Origin: JAWWOL01 sp963797535
GTDB taxonomy: Bacteria > Actinomycetota > Actinomycetes > JAWWOL01
Length of the DNA: 64,000 nt
Assembly (NCBI GenBank): GCA_963797535.1
Contig: CAWCPQ010000001.1
Coordinates: 682,001-746,000, forward strand
Direction of reading: 5' to 3'
Positions within the stretch are counted from its first letter, which is position 1. Each line of letters opens with the position of its first letter. Position numbers and translations under genes: made by a program. The notes below the pieces were generated by a model. The model did not search any database. It had not been told where the DNA came from and was given only the letters and a program-made list of their open reading frames with translations. Below, one piece after another: positions 1 to 10,451 of the stretch.

Positions 1-360
1 GGTAGCCGAGATCTTCTTGGCCATCGCCAGGGTGGCGGCGGTCGAGGTCATGGAGTCAACCCGGACAAAGACGTCGCTGGTCTTGTCCGGGCTGGTGTAC
101 TCGATGTCGCTGTAGCCGACGCTGGGCATGGTCATCTTCGGCGACCCAGCACAAAGCCAGAACGTGTAGCTGCCCCGCTTGCTCTTGAGGTAGGTGAGCT
201 TGAACCCCGCCGGACGCAGCGAAAGCGGGCCGCGGACGACGGTCGCGGTCTTGGCATAGGTGAGGTGGACGGGGGCCTTCGCCGCGCTCGCGACACCTGT
301 CATCGGCACCAGCAGGGCCGTTGTTGCCACAATAACTGCCGTCAGCCGCGCCGCGCGCAT
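1..360 (-). CDS. Secreted protein of unknown function, 3' end beyond the window
   Basis: 120 codons are visible before the frame runs off the left edge. The protein begins with a Sec-type signal peptide: a short Arg-containing start (MRAARL), a hydrophobic run (AVIVATTALLVPM) and an Ala-rich cleavage region (VASAAKA) near residue 28. The ATG at 360 was chosen because it opens the signal peptide and has a G-rich ribosome binding site (GGGGGA) just upstream; an ATG five bases further up is in another frame. The mature part is rich in Thr, Ser and Lys, and I recognise no domain in it. It is likely exported. It lies downstream of the flotillin gene on the same strand, separated by a strong hairpin, so it is probably a separate unit. 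Confidence 0.6.
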   Translation of the reverse strand, partial: MRAARLTAVIVATTALLVPMTGVASAAKAPVHLTYAKTATVVRGPLSLRPAGFKLTYLKSKRGSYTFWLCAGSPKMTMPSVGYSDIEYTSPDKTSDVFVRVDSMTSTAATLAMAKKISAT

Positions 361-449
361 CGCATTTCCCCCATCGTGGGTAACCGACCGAGCGCTGACT
401 ATAACGCGGTGTGGCCGCGGACAGGGGTCGCATGGCCGCCGGTCGCGAT

Positions 450-492
450 GGATGTGGGTTAACCGTCGGCAGACGACGGTTAACCCACATCC
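450..492. terminator. 19-bp perfect inverted repeat with a 5-base loop
   Basis: The arms at 450-468 and 474-492 pair perfectly around a loop at 469-473. The arms contain GTTAAC and GTGGGTTAACC. The hairpin begins 18 bases past the flotillin stop codon, which fits a terminator for that leftward gene. There is no T-run after the stem in either direction, so an operator or processing role for the secreted-protein gene is also possible. Confidence 0.6.
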
Positions 493-510
493 GCAGCCAA
501 TCCGCTTCGA

Positions 511-1828
511 TCAGGCCGCGTGAGACGTCGTCACCGCCGCCGGGACCGCAGGCGTGCCAAGGGAACTGCGCAGGGTCTCGTAGATCGCGAGCCCCTGACC
601 GACCATGCCGGTGATGGTCTCGTTGACTCCTTCGGTCCCGTTGAGCACGGTGAGGTTGGCGCCGGAGAGACCACGGGCCGCGGCATCCACCAGCAGTGGC
701 AGGATCTCGATCAGCTTGTTCGCCGCGATCAGAGCCTGATTTCCGTCGGTCAGGGCCGCGGCACGAGCCTCGATCGCCTCCGCGTCGGCGGTCGCGATCG
801 CCCGTTGGGCATAAGCCTCGCCATCGGCTTGAACCTTGCGGGCTTCGGCGTCGGCCTCGGCGATCGAGCGGCGGTGGTTGACCTCCGCCTCGACCGTGAG
901 CCTGTTCGTGTCCCGGTGTGCCTCTGCCAGTGCGCGCTGCTTGTACGCCTCCGCCTCGGTCTGCAGCTTGATCATGTCGCGCGCGGCCTCCGCCAGAGTC
1001 CGCTGCTTGTACGCCTCCGCGTCCGCCGGACGGCGTACCTGGGACTCGAGCTGCTGTGCCGTCAGCTCAGCGGTGCGCTCAGCGAGCGCGGTCTGCTGCT
1101 CGATCACCTCCTGGGATGCCCGAGCCTCCGCCAGCGGACCGGCTTGGGCCGACCGGGCGTGCGCCTCCTGCACCTCCGCGGCAAAGCCGGCCTGCTTGAT
1201 CTCGGTGTTGCGCACGTACTCGAAGCGCAGCGCGGCGGCCTCCTGCTCGCGCTGAGTCGCTTCCTGGTCTGCCTTTGCCGCAGCAATGCGGGCGAGGGAA
1301 GCGACGGCAGTTGCGTGCGGAGCCGCAAGATTGTTGATGTAGCCGCTGGCGTCCTCGATCTCCTGGATCAGCATCGAGTCCACGACGATGCCCAGCTTTT
1401 CCATCTCGCCGTGGCTGCCGTCCTTGACCTCCTGCGCCAGCCGGTCCCGCTCGCGGATGATCTCCTCGACGGTGAGGCTGCCGATGATGGACCGCAGGTG
1501 ACCGGCGAAGATCCGCCCGACCAGCTCCTCCATCCGGTCCTGCTCGGCCAGGAAACGCCTGGCAGCGTTGGCGATCGACGCGTCGTCGTCTCCAATTTTG
1601 AAGGCAGCCACCGCACGGATGCGAAGCCGGATCCCTTGCGTGGTAACGCATTCCTCCGCGATCTCGGCCTCATGCAGCGAGAGCGACAGGATGCGGGCCT
1701 TCTGCTTCACCGGGATCACCAGGCTGCCATGACCGGTGACGATCCGGAACTGCGTCGGCCTCTCCTTTGCGCCTAGAGCCCGAGATGAGCAGGGCTTCGT
1801 TGGGGGCTGGTACGTGCCAGAAGAACAT
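511..1828 (-). pseudogene. Flotillin/SPFH membrane-scaffold protein, interrupted by a +1-type frameshift
   Basis: The gene is readable only across two frames. From the ATG at 1828 (good site GAAGGAAG) the first 20-odd codons give the family's N-terminus (MFFWHVPAPNEALLISGSRR). Near 1760-1772 the match moves to the frame offset by one base, giving FRIVTGHGSLVIPV and then the SPFH/band-7 core (CVTTQGIRLRIRAVAAFK, GRIFAGHLRSIIGSLTVEEI). After that comes a long Ala/Glu/Arg coiled coil with repeated EAYKQR-type units, and a C-terminus ending near TTSHAA. The shift is at a purine run (AAAGGAGAGG), so an indel, a sequencing error or programmed shifting are all possible. If read through, about 440 residues result. 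Flotillins scaffold membrane microdomains. An NfeD-like gene sits directly upstream. A frame without the native start could begin at 1863, but it would carry an unrelated N-terminus. Confidence 0.8.
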
Positions 1829-1912
1829 CTGACTTCCTTCACTGGGTGCGCTTCGTTGCGCACCGTCCGCAGGAGGCGCTGATGCGGATCCTGCCAAAGC
1901 GACGGTCGACGG

Positions 1913-2125
1913 CTATCCGTACGGGGAAACCGTGACCGACCTCGCCGACCGGCACTCGACCACGACTACGCGCGAGTGCTTGGCGATCGGCTCGTCCGAG
2001 AAGGCGGCGAACGCCTCGGTGGCTCCGCGTACCGGGAGCACGACCTCACCGGGACGGCCGGAGGTGATGGGAACCGACACGTGGCCGATCGTTCCGACCA
2101 GTCCCTGATCCATGTCCGCGGGCAT
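1913..2125 (-). CDS. Short NfeD-like OB-fold protein, flotillin partner
   Basis: This 70-residue protein (core GLVGTIGHVSVPI, GEVVLPVRG, SRVVVVECRSARSVTVSPY) looks like a stand-alone NfeD C-terminal OB fold: five short beta strands with conserved Gly. NfeD proteins commonly pair with flotillin/SPFH proteins, and here the flotillin gene follows 84 bases downstream on the same strand, so an operon is likely. The ATG at 2125 has GGGAGG seven bases upstream; a longer reading from 2164 would add an unlikely Arg/Gln-rich stretch. It has no membrane segment, unlike full-length NfeD. The family assignment rests on the fold-like pattern and the neighbour. Confidence 0.7.
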   Translation of the reverse strand: MPADMDQGLVGTIGHVSVPITSGRPGEVVLPVRGATEAFAAFSDEPIAKHSRVVVVECRSARSVTVSPYG

Positions 2126-2183
2126 CCCGCGCCTCCCACCTTGGTGCTGCCTTCGGTCGATCACGTTAGACCTTCTCGACGGC

Positions 2184-2205
2184 CCTTGTGAAGTAATTCA
2201 CAAGG
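2184..2205. promoter_or_regulatory. Perfect palindrome resembling a Rex operator
   Basis: Two 9-bp arms (2184-2192 and 2197-2205) flank GTAA. The core TGTGAA-N4-TTCACA has the half-sites and spacing of the Rex operator known from Streptomyces (TGTGAAC-N3-TTCACA). It lies in the divergent gap, about 58 bases before the NfeD-like start and 50 bases before the ABC-F start, so it could control either. No rex gene is in the window. Confidence 0.6.
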
Positions 2206-2255
2206 AAGTGGGCAAGGCGGCGTCCGCGAAGGCGTCGCCTCGTAGACTGGAGGCA

Positions 2256-3854
<1,599 letters not shown>

Positions 3855-4023
3855 AACCGGGCGCTTTCCGTGACCGGCTCCCGAATCGTTTGTGCTCAAG
3901 GGGTTTCGTCCGGCCGGGGATTGGAAGATCACTGGAGTGGCCGACTCCCCACCGTACGGGTCATCCCGACACAGGACCTGACGGCAGCCGCGGGAGTCGC
4001 GCACCTTGGACGGAGGCAGACGC

Positions 4024-4239
4024 GTGGTGGATCTGAAGAAGGGCAGTCGTGTGACCGGGTCGGATCGGAGCTCCCTCGCCGCCGACCTGCGACGCAAGTA
4101 CGACGCCGGTTCGAGCATTCGGTCCCTGGCCGAGAGCACCGGTCGCAGCTACGGGTTCGTGCACCGCATCCTGACCGAGTCCGGTGCCTCGCTGCGCGGG
4201 CGCGGTGGTGCGACCAGGGGCAAGGTCAAGTCGGCCTGA
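4024..4239 (+). CDS. Small helix-turn-helix DNA-binding protein
   Basis: A 71-residue basic protein. After VVDLKKGSRVTG it has a clear HTH (LAADLRRKYDAGSSIRSLAE, then STGRSYGFVHRIL) and ends in a Gly/Arg/Lys tail (RGRGGATRGKVKSA). The GTG at 4024 has GGAGG seven bases upstream; a TTG at 4006 in the same frame lacks a good site. Small proteins of this kind, with the same 'TGRSYGFVHR' helix, are conserved in actinobacteria and often sit next to an ABC-F gene, as here. The function is unknown; a nucleoid-associated or regulatory role is an inference. Confidence 0.8.
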   Translation: MVDLKKGSRVTGSDRSSLAADLRRKYDAGSSIRSLAESTGRSYGFVHRILTESGASLRGRGGATRGKVKSA

Positions 4240-4304
4240 CCCGGCCAGTACCCAGTCCGCTCGTCCGTCATCAACCGTCGTGCGCCCCTCACCGGGAGCT
4301 CGCG

Positions 4305-5069
4305 GTGAGTGACGAGTCCACGTGGCGAGCCGACGGAGTGGACGCGATCTGGGCCGACCGCGATGGTCCAAGGGTCAGGCTTGACGTCACCTTGAGACCG
4401 CAAGCGGTCACTTCAAGACTCGCCTTGATCCTCCGCGAGGTGCAGCGCTCGATCCCTGGCACGACCAGGGTGGTCGTGCTCCGCGTCGGTACGAGCCGCC
4501 AACCGGTTCCGACCGTCGCCCCCGCCGAGGCCACCCCGATCGAGGGCGCCCCCACGGACGCCCAGCTGGCCGACCTGCAGCGGGCGTTCGACTGGCACAG
4601 CGACCCGGCCTTCGTGTCGATCGCGGTCCTTGACGGCGACGTGACGGGTCCGGGATTGCTGCTCGCCTTGGGCAGTGACCTGCGGATCGCCAGCAGCCGG
4701 GCCACTCTGGCCGCGGTACCCGCACCGGGCGGCCTGCTGCCCTCGGGCAGCCAGACACTCGTCGACGCCGTGGGCTACCCGGCAGCGCTCGACCTCTGTC
4801 TCACCGGCCGTCGACTCAGCGCCCCCGAGGCGCACGCCCGCGGCCTGCTGCAGCAGGTCGTGGAGCCCGACCAGCTCCAGGCGGAGGTTGAACGACTGGT
4901 CACCGCCCTGCTCGTCCCGGGGCGCGATGACGCTCGAGAGGTCAAGGCCTTGCTCCTGAATGCCGAGAATCGCCCGCAAGAGAACCAACGGGGCGCCGAA
5001 CGTGGGGCACAGCTGCGCCGGTTCGACGACTCGGAAGGTTCGGCCGTCGACGGTGAGTCCCGAGCCTGA
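4305..5069 (+). CDS. Enoyl-CoA hydratase/isomerase family protein
   Basis: A 254-residue crotonase-fold protein. Family features are the region FVSIAVLDGDVTGPGLLLAL followed by SDLRIASSRATLAAV (oxyanion-hole segment), then the C-terminal GYPAALDLCLTGRRLSAPEA and ARGLLQQVVEPDQL. The usual catalytic Glu positions are not obvious, so the precise reaction (hydration, isomerisation or other acyl-CoA chemistry) is not assigned. The GTG at 4305 is preceded by GGGAG; the longer open frame upstream overlaps the HTH gene and looks non-coding. It follows the HTH gene by 65 bases. Confidence 0.8.
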   Translation: MSDESTWRADGVDAIWADRDGPRVRLDVTLRPQAVTSRLALILREVQRSIPGTTRVVVLRVGTSRQPVPTVAPAEATPIEGAPTDAQLADLQRAFDWHSDPAFVSIAVLDGDVTGPGLLLALGSDLRIASSRATLAAVPAPGGLLPSGSQTLVDAVGYPAALDLCLTGRRLSAPEAHARGLLQQVVEPDQLQAEVERLVTALLVPGRDDAREVKALLLNAENRPQENQRGAERGAQLRRFDDSEGSAVDGESRA

Positions 5070-5129
5070 GAACGATCATGCTCGGCTAGTGTCACGCGAT
5101 CGGGGCACGGCCAGGCGGGAGTTCGGTTC

Positions 5130-8100
5130 ATGGTGGGGCTATACCGCAGGGCGCTCACGGGCGCCCTCTTCGTCGTGCTCGTCTCGCCCTTCGCCGCCGG
5201 AGTCGCAACTGCCGAGGGCAGCCGCAACCTCTTCCCGACCGACGCCACCTGCGCTCCCAACTCCGCTACTCCCACCGCTGCTGTCCCCAACCCCGGCCCC
5301 TGCCGAGCGAACATCGAGTTCCGTACCAACTCCTACGGGCCAGCCGGGTCGTCGATCTTCCGGCGCACCGTCTTTTCCTTGTACGCCAAGGCGGGCGAGG
5401 TCATCGAGACCGGGTCCACCGCGATGGGTAACGGCTCGGCCGACATCCTGGTCTACAACCCTGGCGTCGTCAGCGACACCCAAGCCGCGACCCTGCCCAC
5501 GATCACTCCCGGCACCGGCTTCCAGTGCTCCGTGCAGCGGGCCGTCGCCGGCAACGCGGCCCACGGCATGATCACCAGCCGCGCACAGGAGAAGGCCGGC
5601 CCGCAGGCAGTGACCGGCGGCGGCAATCCGACCGGCTACGTCCCGTGCAGCTACATCGCGCCGACCGAGGGCATCTACAACGTCGTGATGTACGGGCCGG
5701 TCGGCGGCGCCTCGGCCGCCGACGGCGCCGTCACCGCCGACATCGACATGACCGGCGCCAACGACTTCAACTCCACGCAGGGCACCAGCATCGCCGGCTG
5801 GGACGTCACCGTACGGGCCAACGGCACCAGCACGGCCGATCTCGACGGCCGGCTGTTCACCTACGCCCTCGCCGCCTTCACCGGCGGCAACGGGCTTCCG
5901 GTCGATTCGACCTTCTACGTGACGACGCTGGACGGGTTCCGCTACCGCACGGACACCAACGGCCTCGACCCCAACGGGTTCCTGATCTACGGCAACCGGG
6001 AAGGCTTCCTCGACGCTGACGGGGTCTCGCCGCTGGACCATGATGCGTTCGGCACCAGCAACAACGGCCAGCTCACCACGGTGGCCGGCGGGGTGACTTT
6101 CGAGGCTCCTCAGTTTCCGATCTCGTTCACTCCGCTGTCGGCCGAGACCATCGCCGCCCTGGGCATCCCCTCCACGCCGATCGCGCCGATCATGACCAAG
6201 TTCAGCTTCGCCGGCAGCGTCGGCGCCAACTACTCGACCGTCGGTGCGGGCGGTACGTTCAGCTTCACCGAGAACGTCCCCGCCCAGTACGAGTTCGTCA
6301 TCTCCCGCAACGGCACCGACTTCGACCCCGGCAACCCGCTGAACCGGGTGCTGCGCGGACACAAGCCGGCCGGCGCGAACACGGTGAGCTGGAACGGCAA
6401 GGACAACGCTGGCCACAACTTCCCGATCGGCAACAACTACCCTGTCCGGGCACGGCTGCACAACGGCGAGTACCACTTCCCGTTGATCGACGCCGAGAAC
6501 TCCACCAAGGGCGGCCCGAGCTTCACTTTGCTCAACCCGCCGGGCGGCACCTGCCCGTTCGCGAACACTGCGTGCACGACGGCGTTCTACGACGACCGCG
6601 GCTACCACACCGAGGGCAGCGGCGGCGGTGACGTCGGCACCCCGGGTCAGCCGCTGTGCGGTGTCGGGGCGCCGAGCCCGGACCACAGCGACCCCGATAC
6701 CGGCTACATCAGCACCTCCGCCCAGCGTGCGTACGGCCAGGACAGCGGCGGCAACGCCAACGTGCCCTGCCCGGACCCCGGGCCCGCCCCCGGCAACGTG
6801 CTGGGTTCCTTCGGCGACGTGAAGGGCCTGGACACCTGGGTGTTCTACCCGAGCACGACGCTGCTGGCGCCGCTGAACATCATCGGCAGCCCGCCGGCCG
6901 CGCCCGTGGCCAACCCGGACTCGGACACGACGCCGGTGAACACCAAGCTTGTCGTGGACGTGACGGACTCGCACAGCGTCCTGCCCAATGACAGCGGCGC
7001 CGGCATCACGGTCACCGCGAACACGGCGCCATCGCACGGCACGGTGACGGCCGACGTCAACGGCTCGTACACCTACACCCCGGCGACCGACTACACCGGC
7101 CCGGACTCGTACACCTACACGATCACTGACACCTACGGCCGGTCGGCGACCACCACGGTGTCGATCATGGTCACGCCGACGGCCAGCCCGGATTCTGCCC
7201 GTACCAAGGAAGCGACGCCGGTCACGCTGGACTCCGCGGCGAACGACCACGGCAAGACCCTCACCGTGACGGCTGTCGACCAGCCGCCGACGGGCCAGGG
7301 GACGACGGCGATCGTGGGCGGCAAGGTCGTCTACACGCCGCCGCCGGGCTTTGTGGGCGTCACGACGTTCACCTACACCGTGACCGACGCCAGCGGCCAG
7401 ACCACGACTGCCGTCGACACGGTGACGGTGTTCGCCGACCCGAAGGCCGTTGACGACTCGGGCTCCGGGCACGCCGGTCAGACGGTGGTCATCGACCCGC
7501 TGGCCAACGACACCCCGAGCACCGGCGCGACGTTCGACCCGACCACCCTGCGACTGACCGACCCCAAGACGGGGCACCCCGTCACGAAGGTTTCTTTGCC
7601 GGGCAAGGGAACCTTCACCGTCGCGGCCAACGGCAAGGTGATCTTCAAGCCGGTGTACGGGTTCCACGGGCCGACGCCGGCTGTTGGCTACACGGTCACC
7701 GACAGCGCCGGCCTCAGGACCGGCGCCAAGATCGTGGTGACCATCGGCCCCGGTCCGTCGGCCAAGCCGGACCACGGCGCCGGCCACGCCGGCGAGACGG
7801 TAACCCTTGACCCGCAAGCAAACGACACGCCCAGCAAGGGCGGCGCGACCCTCGTGCCCGGCTCGGTTCGGCTGATCGACCCGACCACGGGCAAGAAGGT
7901 CACCTCGGTCACGGTCGCCGGCCAGGGCACCTACACCGTGCACGCCGACGGCACGGTCACGTTCACGCCGGTCAACGGGTTCAGCGGGACCACGACCCCG
8001 GTGCATTACGTCGAGGTCGACACGTACGGACAGCGGACCGGATCGACGCTGGACGTGACGATCACGCCGGGACCGGCGGCGGTCAACGACCAGGGGACGA

Positions 8101-8501
8101 CGCCGGAGAACACCCCGGTCGTCATCAACCCGCTGACCAACGACACCCCCAGCCAGGGCGGGGCGACGCTGGACCCGACGACGCTGACGCTGATCGACCC
8201 GTCCACCGGCCAGGCGACGAGCACGGTCACGGTTCCCGGCGAGGGCACCTACACCGTGGACAACGGGGTCGTCACCTTCACCCCGGTCGCCGGCTACGTG
8301 GGCACGACCACAGCGGTCAGCTACCGGGTGACGGACTCGTACGGGCAGACCGCCGTGGCCACCATCACCGTCGTAGTCCAGCCCAACCTGCCCTACACCG
8401 GCTTCAACACGGTCAACGTCGTGGTCTGCGCACTGGTCATGCTCGTTGTCGGAGCGGTGCTGCTGCTCCTGATGCGGCGTCGCGGACCTCGTACCGCCTG
8501 A
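5130..8501 (+). CDS. Cell-wall-anchored surface protein with CshA-type repeats and LPYTG signal
   Basis: A 1123-residue exported protein. Residues 1-29 are a signal peptide (LYRRALTGALFVVLVSPFAAGVATAEG). Residues 30-590 are a Gly/Asn/Thr-rich extracellular region with a few Cys pairs (ACTTAFYDD, GQPLCGVGA). From about 590 there are two cadherin/VCBS-like repeats (TPVNTKLVVDVTD, SYTYTITDTYG). Three longer CshA-fibril-like repeats follow, each with DP-ANDTPS, LxDPxTG, GxGTYTV and FTPVxGFxG. The C-terminus is a sorting signal: LPYTG, a hydrophobic span, and a basic tail RRRGPRTA. A sortase should link it to peptidoglycan; none is encoded here. The expected role is adhesion or envelope structure. 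The ATG at 5130 has GGGAG upstream. Confidence 0.85.
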   Translation: MVGLYRRALTGALFVVLVSPFAAGVATAEGSRNLFPTDATCAPNSATPTAAVPNPGPCRANIEFRTNSYGPAGSSIFRRTVFSLYAKAGEVIETGSTAMGNGSADILVYNPGVVSDTQAATLPTITPGTGFQCSVQRAVAGNAAHGMITSRAQEKAGPQAVTGGGNPTGYVPCSYIAPTEGIYNVVMYGPVGGASAADGAVTADIDMTGANDFNSTQGTSIAGWDVTVRANGTSTADLDGRLFTYALAAFTGGNGLPVDSTFYVTTLDGFRYRTDTNGLDPNGFLIYGNREGFLDADGVSPLDHDAFGTSNNGQLTTVAGGVTFEAPQFPISFTPLSAETIAALGIPSTPIAPIMTKFSFAGSVGANYSTVGAGGTFSFTENVPAQYEFVISRNGTDFDPGNPLNRVLRGHKPAGANTVSWNGKDNAGHNFPIGNNYPVRARLHNGEYHFPLIDAENSTKGGPSFTLLNPPGGTCPFANTACTTAFYDDRGYHTEGSGGGDVGTPGQPLCGVGAPSPDHSDPDTGYISTSAQRAYGQDSGGNANVPCPDPGPAPGNVLGSFGDVKGLDTWVFYPSTTLLAPLNIIGSPPAAPVANPDSDTTPVNTKLVVDVTDSHSVLPNDSGAGITVTANTAPSHGTVTADVNGSYTYTPATDYTGPDSYTYTITDTYGRSATTTVSIMVTPTASPDSARTKEATPVTLDSAANDHGKTLTVTAVDQPPTGQGTTAIVGGKVVYTPPPGFVGVTTFTYTVTDASGQTTTAVDTVTVFADPKAVDDSGSGHAGQTVVIDPLANDTPSTGATFDPTTLRLTDPKTGHPVTKVSLPGKGTFTVAANGKVIFKPVYGFHGPTPAVGYTVTDSAGLRTGAKIVVTIGPGPSAKPDHGAGHAGETVTLDPQANDTPSKGGATLVPGSVRLIDPTTGKKVTSVTVAGQGTYTVHADGTVTFTPVNGFSGTTTPVHYVEVDTYGQRTGSTLDVTITPGPAAVNDQGTTPENTPVVINPLTNDTPSQGGATLDPTTLTLIDPSTGQATSTVTVPGEGTYTVDNGVVTFTPVAGYVGTTTAVSYRVTDSYGQTAVATITVVVQPNLPYTGFNTVNVVVCALVMLVVGAVLLLLMRRRGPRTA

Positions 8502-8564
8502 CCGGTTCGACGCCGGGAAGCACCGACCGGCCAAAGGTGTTGGCGCCCTGTGGGAAGGTGATGC

Positions 8565-10451
8565 GTGGACGCAGCAGGATGGCGCACGATGCGTTCGTTC
8601 ACCCGTGACCCGTCGGTGGGCAAGCAACGCCTCGCCGCGGGCACGGTGAAACGAGTGTGGGGATTCGCGAGACCCTATCGTCGGGCTCTGGCGATCTTCT
8701 TGGTGACGGTTGTGCTCGACGCCCTCGTGAGTGTCGCGACACCGTTGCTGTTCCGGTCCCTGCTCGACACGGCGCTGCCGCAGAAGAACCTCGCGATGGT
8801 GTACGGGATCGCGTTCGCTGTTGCCGGCCTGGCGGTCGTCGACGCAGGGCTCTCGCTGGCCCAACGGTGGTACTCCTCCCGGATCGGTGAGGGGCTGATC
8901 TACGACCTGCGCACGCAGGTCTACGACCACGTCCAGCGGATGCCGATCGCGTTCTTCACCCGTACCCAGACCGGGGCCCTGATCAGTCGGCTCAACAACG
9001 ACGTTCTCGGCGCGCAGCAGGCATTTACGTCCACTCTGTCCGGTGTCGTCAGCAACGTGATCCTGCTGTCCATCACGATCGTGGTGATGCTCAAGCTGTC
9101 CTGGCAGATCACCGTGGTGTCGCTGGTGATCCTGCCGGTGTTCGTGATCCCGGCCAAGCGGGTGGGCACCCGGCTGCAGGCGATCACCCGCGAGTCCTAC
9201 CAGCTCAACGCGTCGATGAACTCCACGATGACCGAGCGGTTCAACGTCTCCGGAGCCCTGCTGGTCAAGCTCTTCGGCCGTCCGGACGAGGAGGCGGAGT
9301 CGTTCTCCAGCCGGGCCGGTCGGGTGCGCGACATCGGGGTGACGTCGGCGATGTACGGCCGGACGTTCTTCACCGCGTTGACCCTGGTCGCGTCGTTGGC
9401 GACGGCTGTCGTCTACGGCCTGGGCGGCTACCTCAACATCGAGCACGGGCTGTCGATCGGCACGATCGTCGCCCTGTCGGCACTGCTGGGTCGGCTGTAC
9501 GGGCCGCTGACCGCCTTGTCCAACGTGCGGGTCGACGTCATGACGGCGATGGTGAGCTTCGAGCGGGTCTTCGAGATCCTCGACCTGCCACCGATGATCG
9601 ACGAGAAGCCCGACGCGGTAAGCATTCCGGCCCACTCCCGGACCGTGGAGTTCCGGCACGTGCAGTTCCGTTACCCGACAGCGGCCGAGGTGTCGTTGGC
9701 CTCGCTCGAGGACGTCGCGGTGCTGGACGCTGCTCCCTCGTACGACGTCCTGCACGACGTGTCCTTCACCGCCGAGCCGGGTCAGCTGGTGGCGCTGGTC
9801 GGGCCATCGGGAGCCGGCAAGTCGACGATCTCCCAGCTGCCGACCCGGATGTACGACGTGCAGGCCGGCCAGATCCTCGTTGGCGGCGTCGATGTCCGTG
9901 ACGCGACCCTGCAGTCGCTGCGCGACTCGATCGGGGTAGTGACCCAGGACGCCCACCTGTTCCACGAGACGATCCGGGCCAACTTGCTGTACGCCAAGCC
10001 CGACGCGACCGACGAGGAGCTGCACGAGGCGCTGCGCGCTGCGCACATCCGGGATCTGATCGCCTCGCTGCCCGACGGTCTCGACACGGTCGTCGGCGAC
10101 CGCGGCTATCGCCTGTCCGGCGGTGAGAAGCAGCGCATCGCCATCGCGCGGCTGCTGCTGAAGGCGCCGGGAATCGTGATCCTCGACGAGGCCACGGCCC
10201 ATCTCGACAGCGAGTCCGAGGCCAATGTGCAGCGCGCGCTGGCGACGGCACTGGCCGGACGTACCTCGATCGTCATCGCCCACCGGCTGTCCACCGTGCG
10301 AGAGGCCGACCAGATCCTCGTGATCGACGGCGGTCGCATCGTCGAGCGCGGAACGCACGAGCAGCTGCTGGCCAGTGCCGGGCTCTACACCGAGCTCTAC
10401 CGCACCCAGTTCGAGCGTCAGGCCACCGCGGAGATCGCCGAGCTCGCCTAG
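8565..10451 (+). CDS. ABC exporter half-transporter (fused membrane and ATPase domains)
   Basis: A 628-residue protein. Residues 25-330 carry six predicted membrane helices (such as ALAIFLVTVVLDALVSVATPLLF and VSNVILLSITIVVML), typical of a type IV exporter. Residues 360-610 hold the nucleotide-binding domain: Walker A GPSGAGKST, Q-loop VTQDAHLF, signature LSGGEKQRIAIARLLL, Walker B IVILDEATAHLD and H-loop IAHRLSTV. It probably works as a homodimer, or with another half-transporter, to export a drug or lipid; the substrate is unknown. The GTG at 8565 has GGGAAGG six bases upstream. The stop overlaps that of the convergent MarR gene, a plausible local regulator. Confidence 0.9.
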   Translation: MDAAGWRTMRSFTRDPSVGKQRLAAGTVKRVWGFARPYRRALAIFLVTVVLDALVSVATPLLFRSLLDTALPQKNLAMVYGIAFAVAGLAVVDAGLSLAQRWYSSRIGEGLIYDLRTQVYDHVQRMPIAFFTRTQTGALISRLNNDVLGAQQAFTSTLSGVVSNVILLSITIVVMLKLSWQITVVSLVILPVFVIPAKRVGTRLQAITRESYQLNASMNSTMTERFNVSGALLVKLFGRPDEEAESFSSRAGRVRDIGVTSAMYGRTFFTALTLVASLATAVVYGLGGYLNIEHGLSIGTIVALSALLGRLYGPLTALSNVRVDVMTAMVSFERVFEILDLPPMIDEKPDAVSIPAHSRTVEFRHVQFRYPTAAEVSLASLEDVAVLDAAPSYDVLHDVSFTAEPGQLVALVGPSGAGKSTISQLPTRMYDVQAGQILVGGVDVRDATLQSLRDSIGVVTQDAHLFHETIRANLLYAKPDATDEELHEALRAAHIRDLIASLPDGLDTVVGDRGYRLSGGEKQRIAIARLLLKAPGIVILDEATAHLDSESEANVQRALATALAGRTSIVIAHRLSTVREADQILVIDGGRIVERGTHEQLLASAGLYTELYRTQFERQATAEIAELA

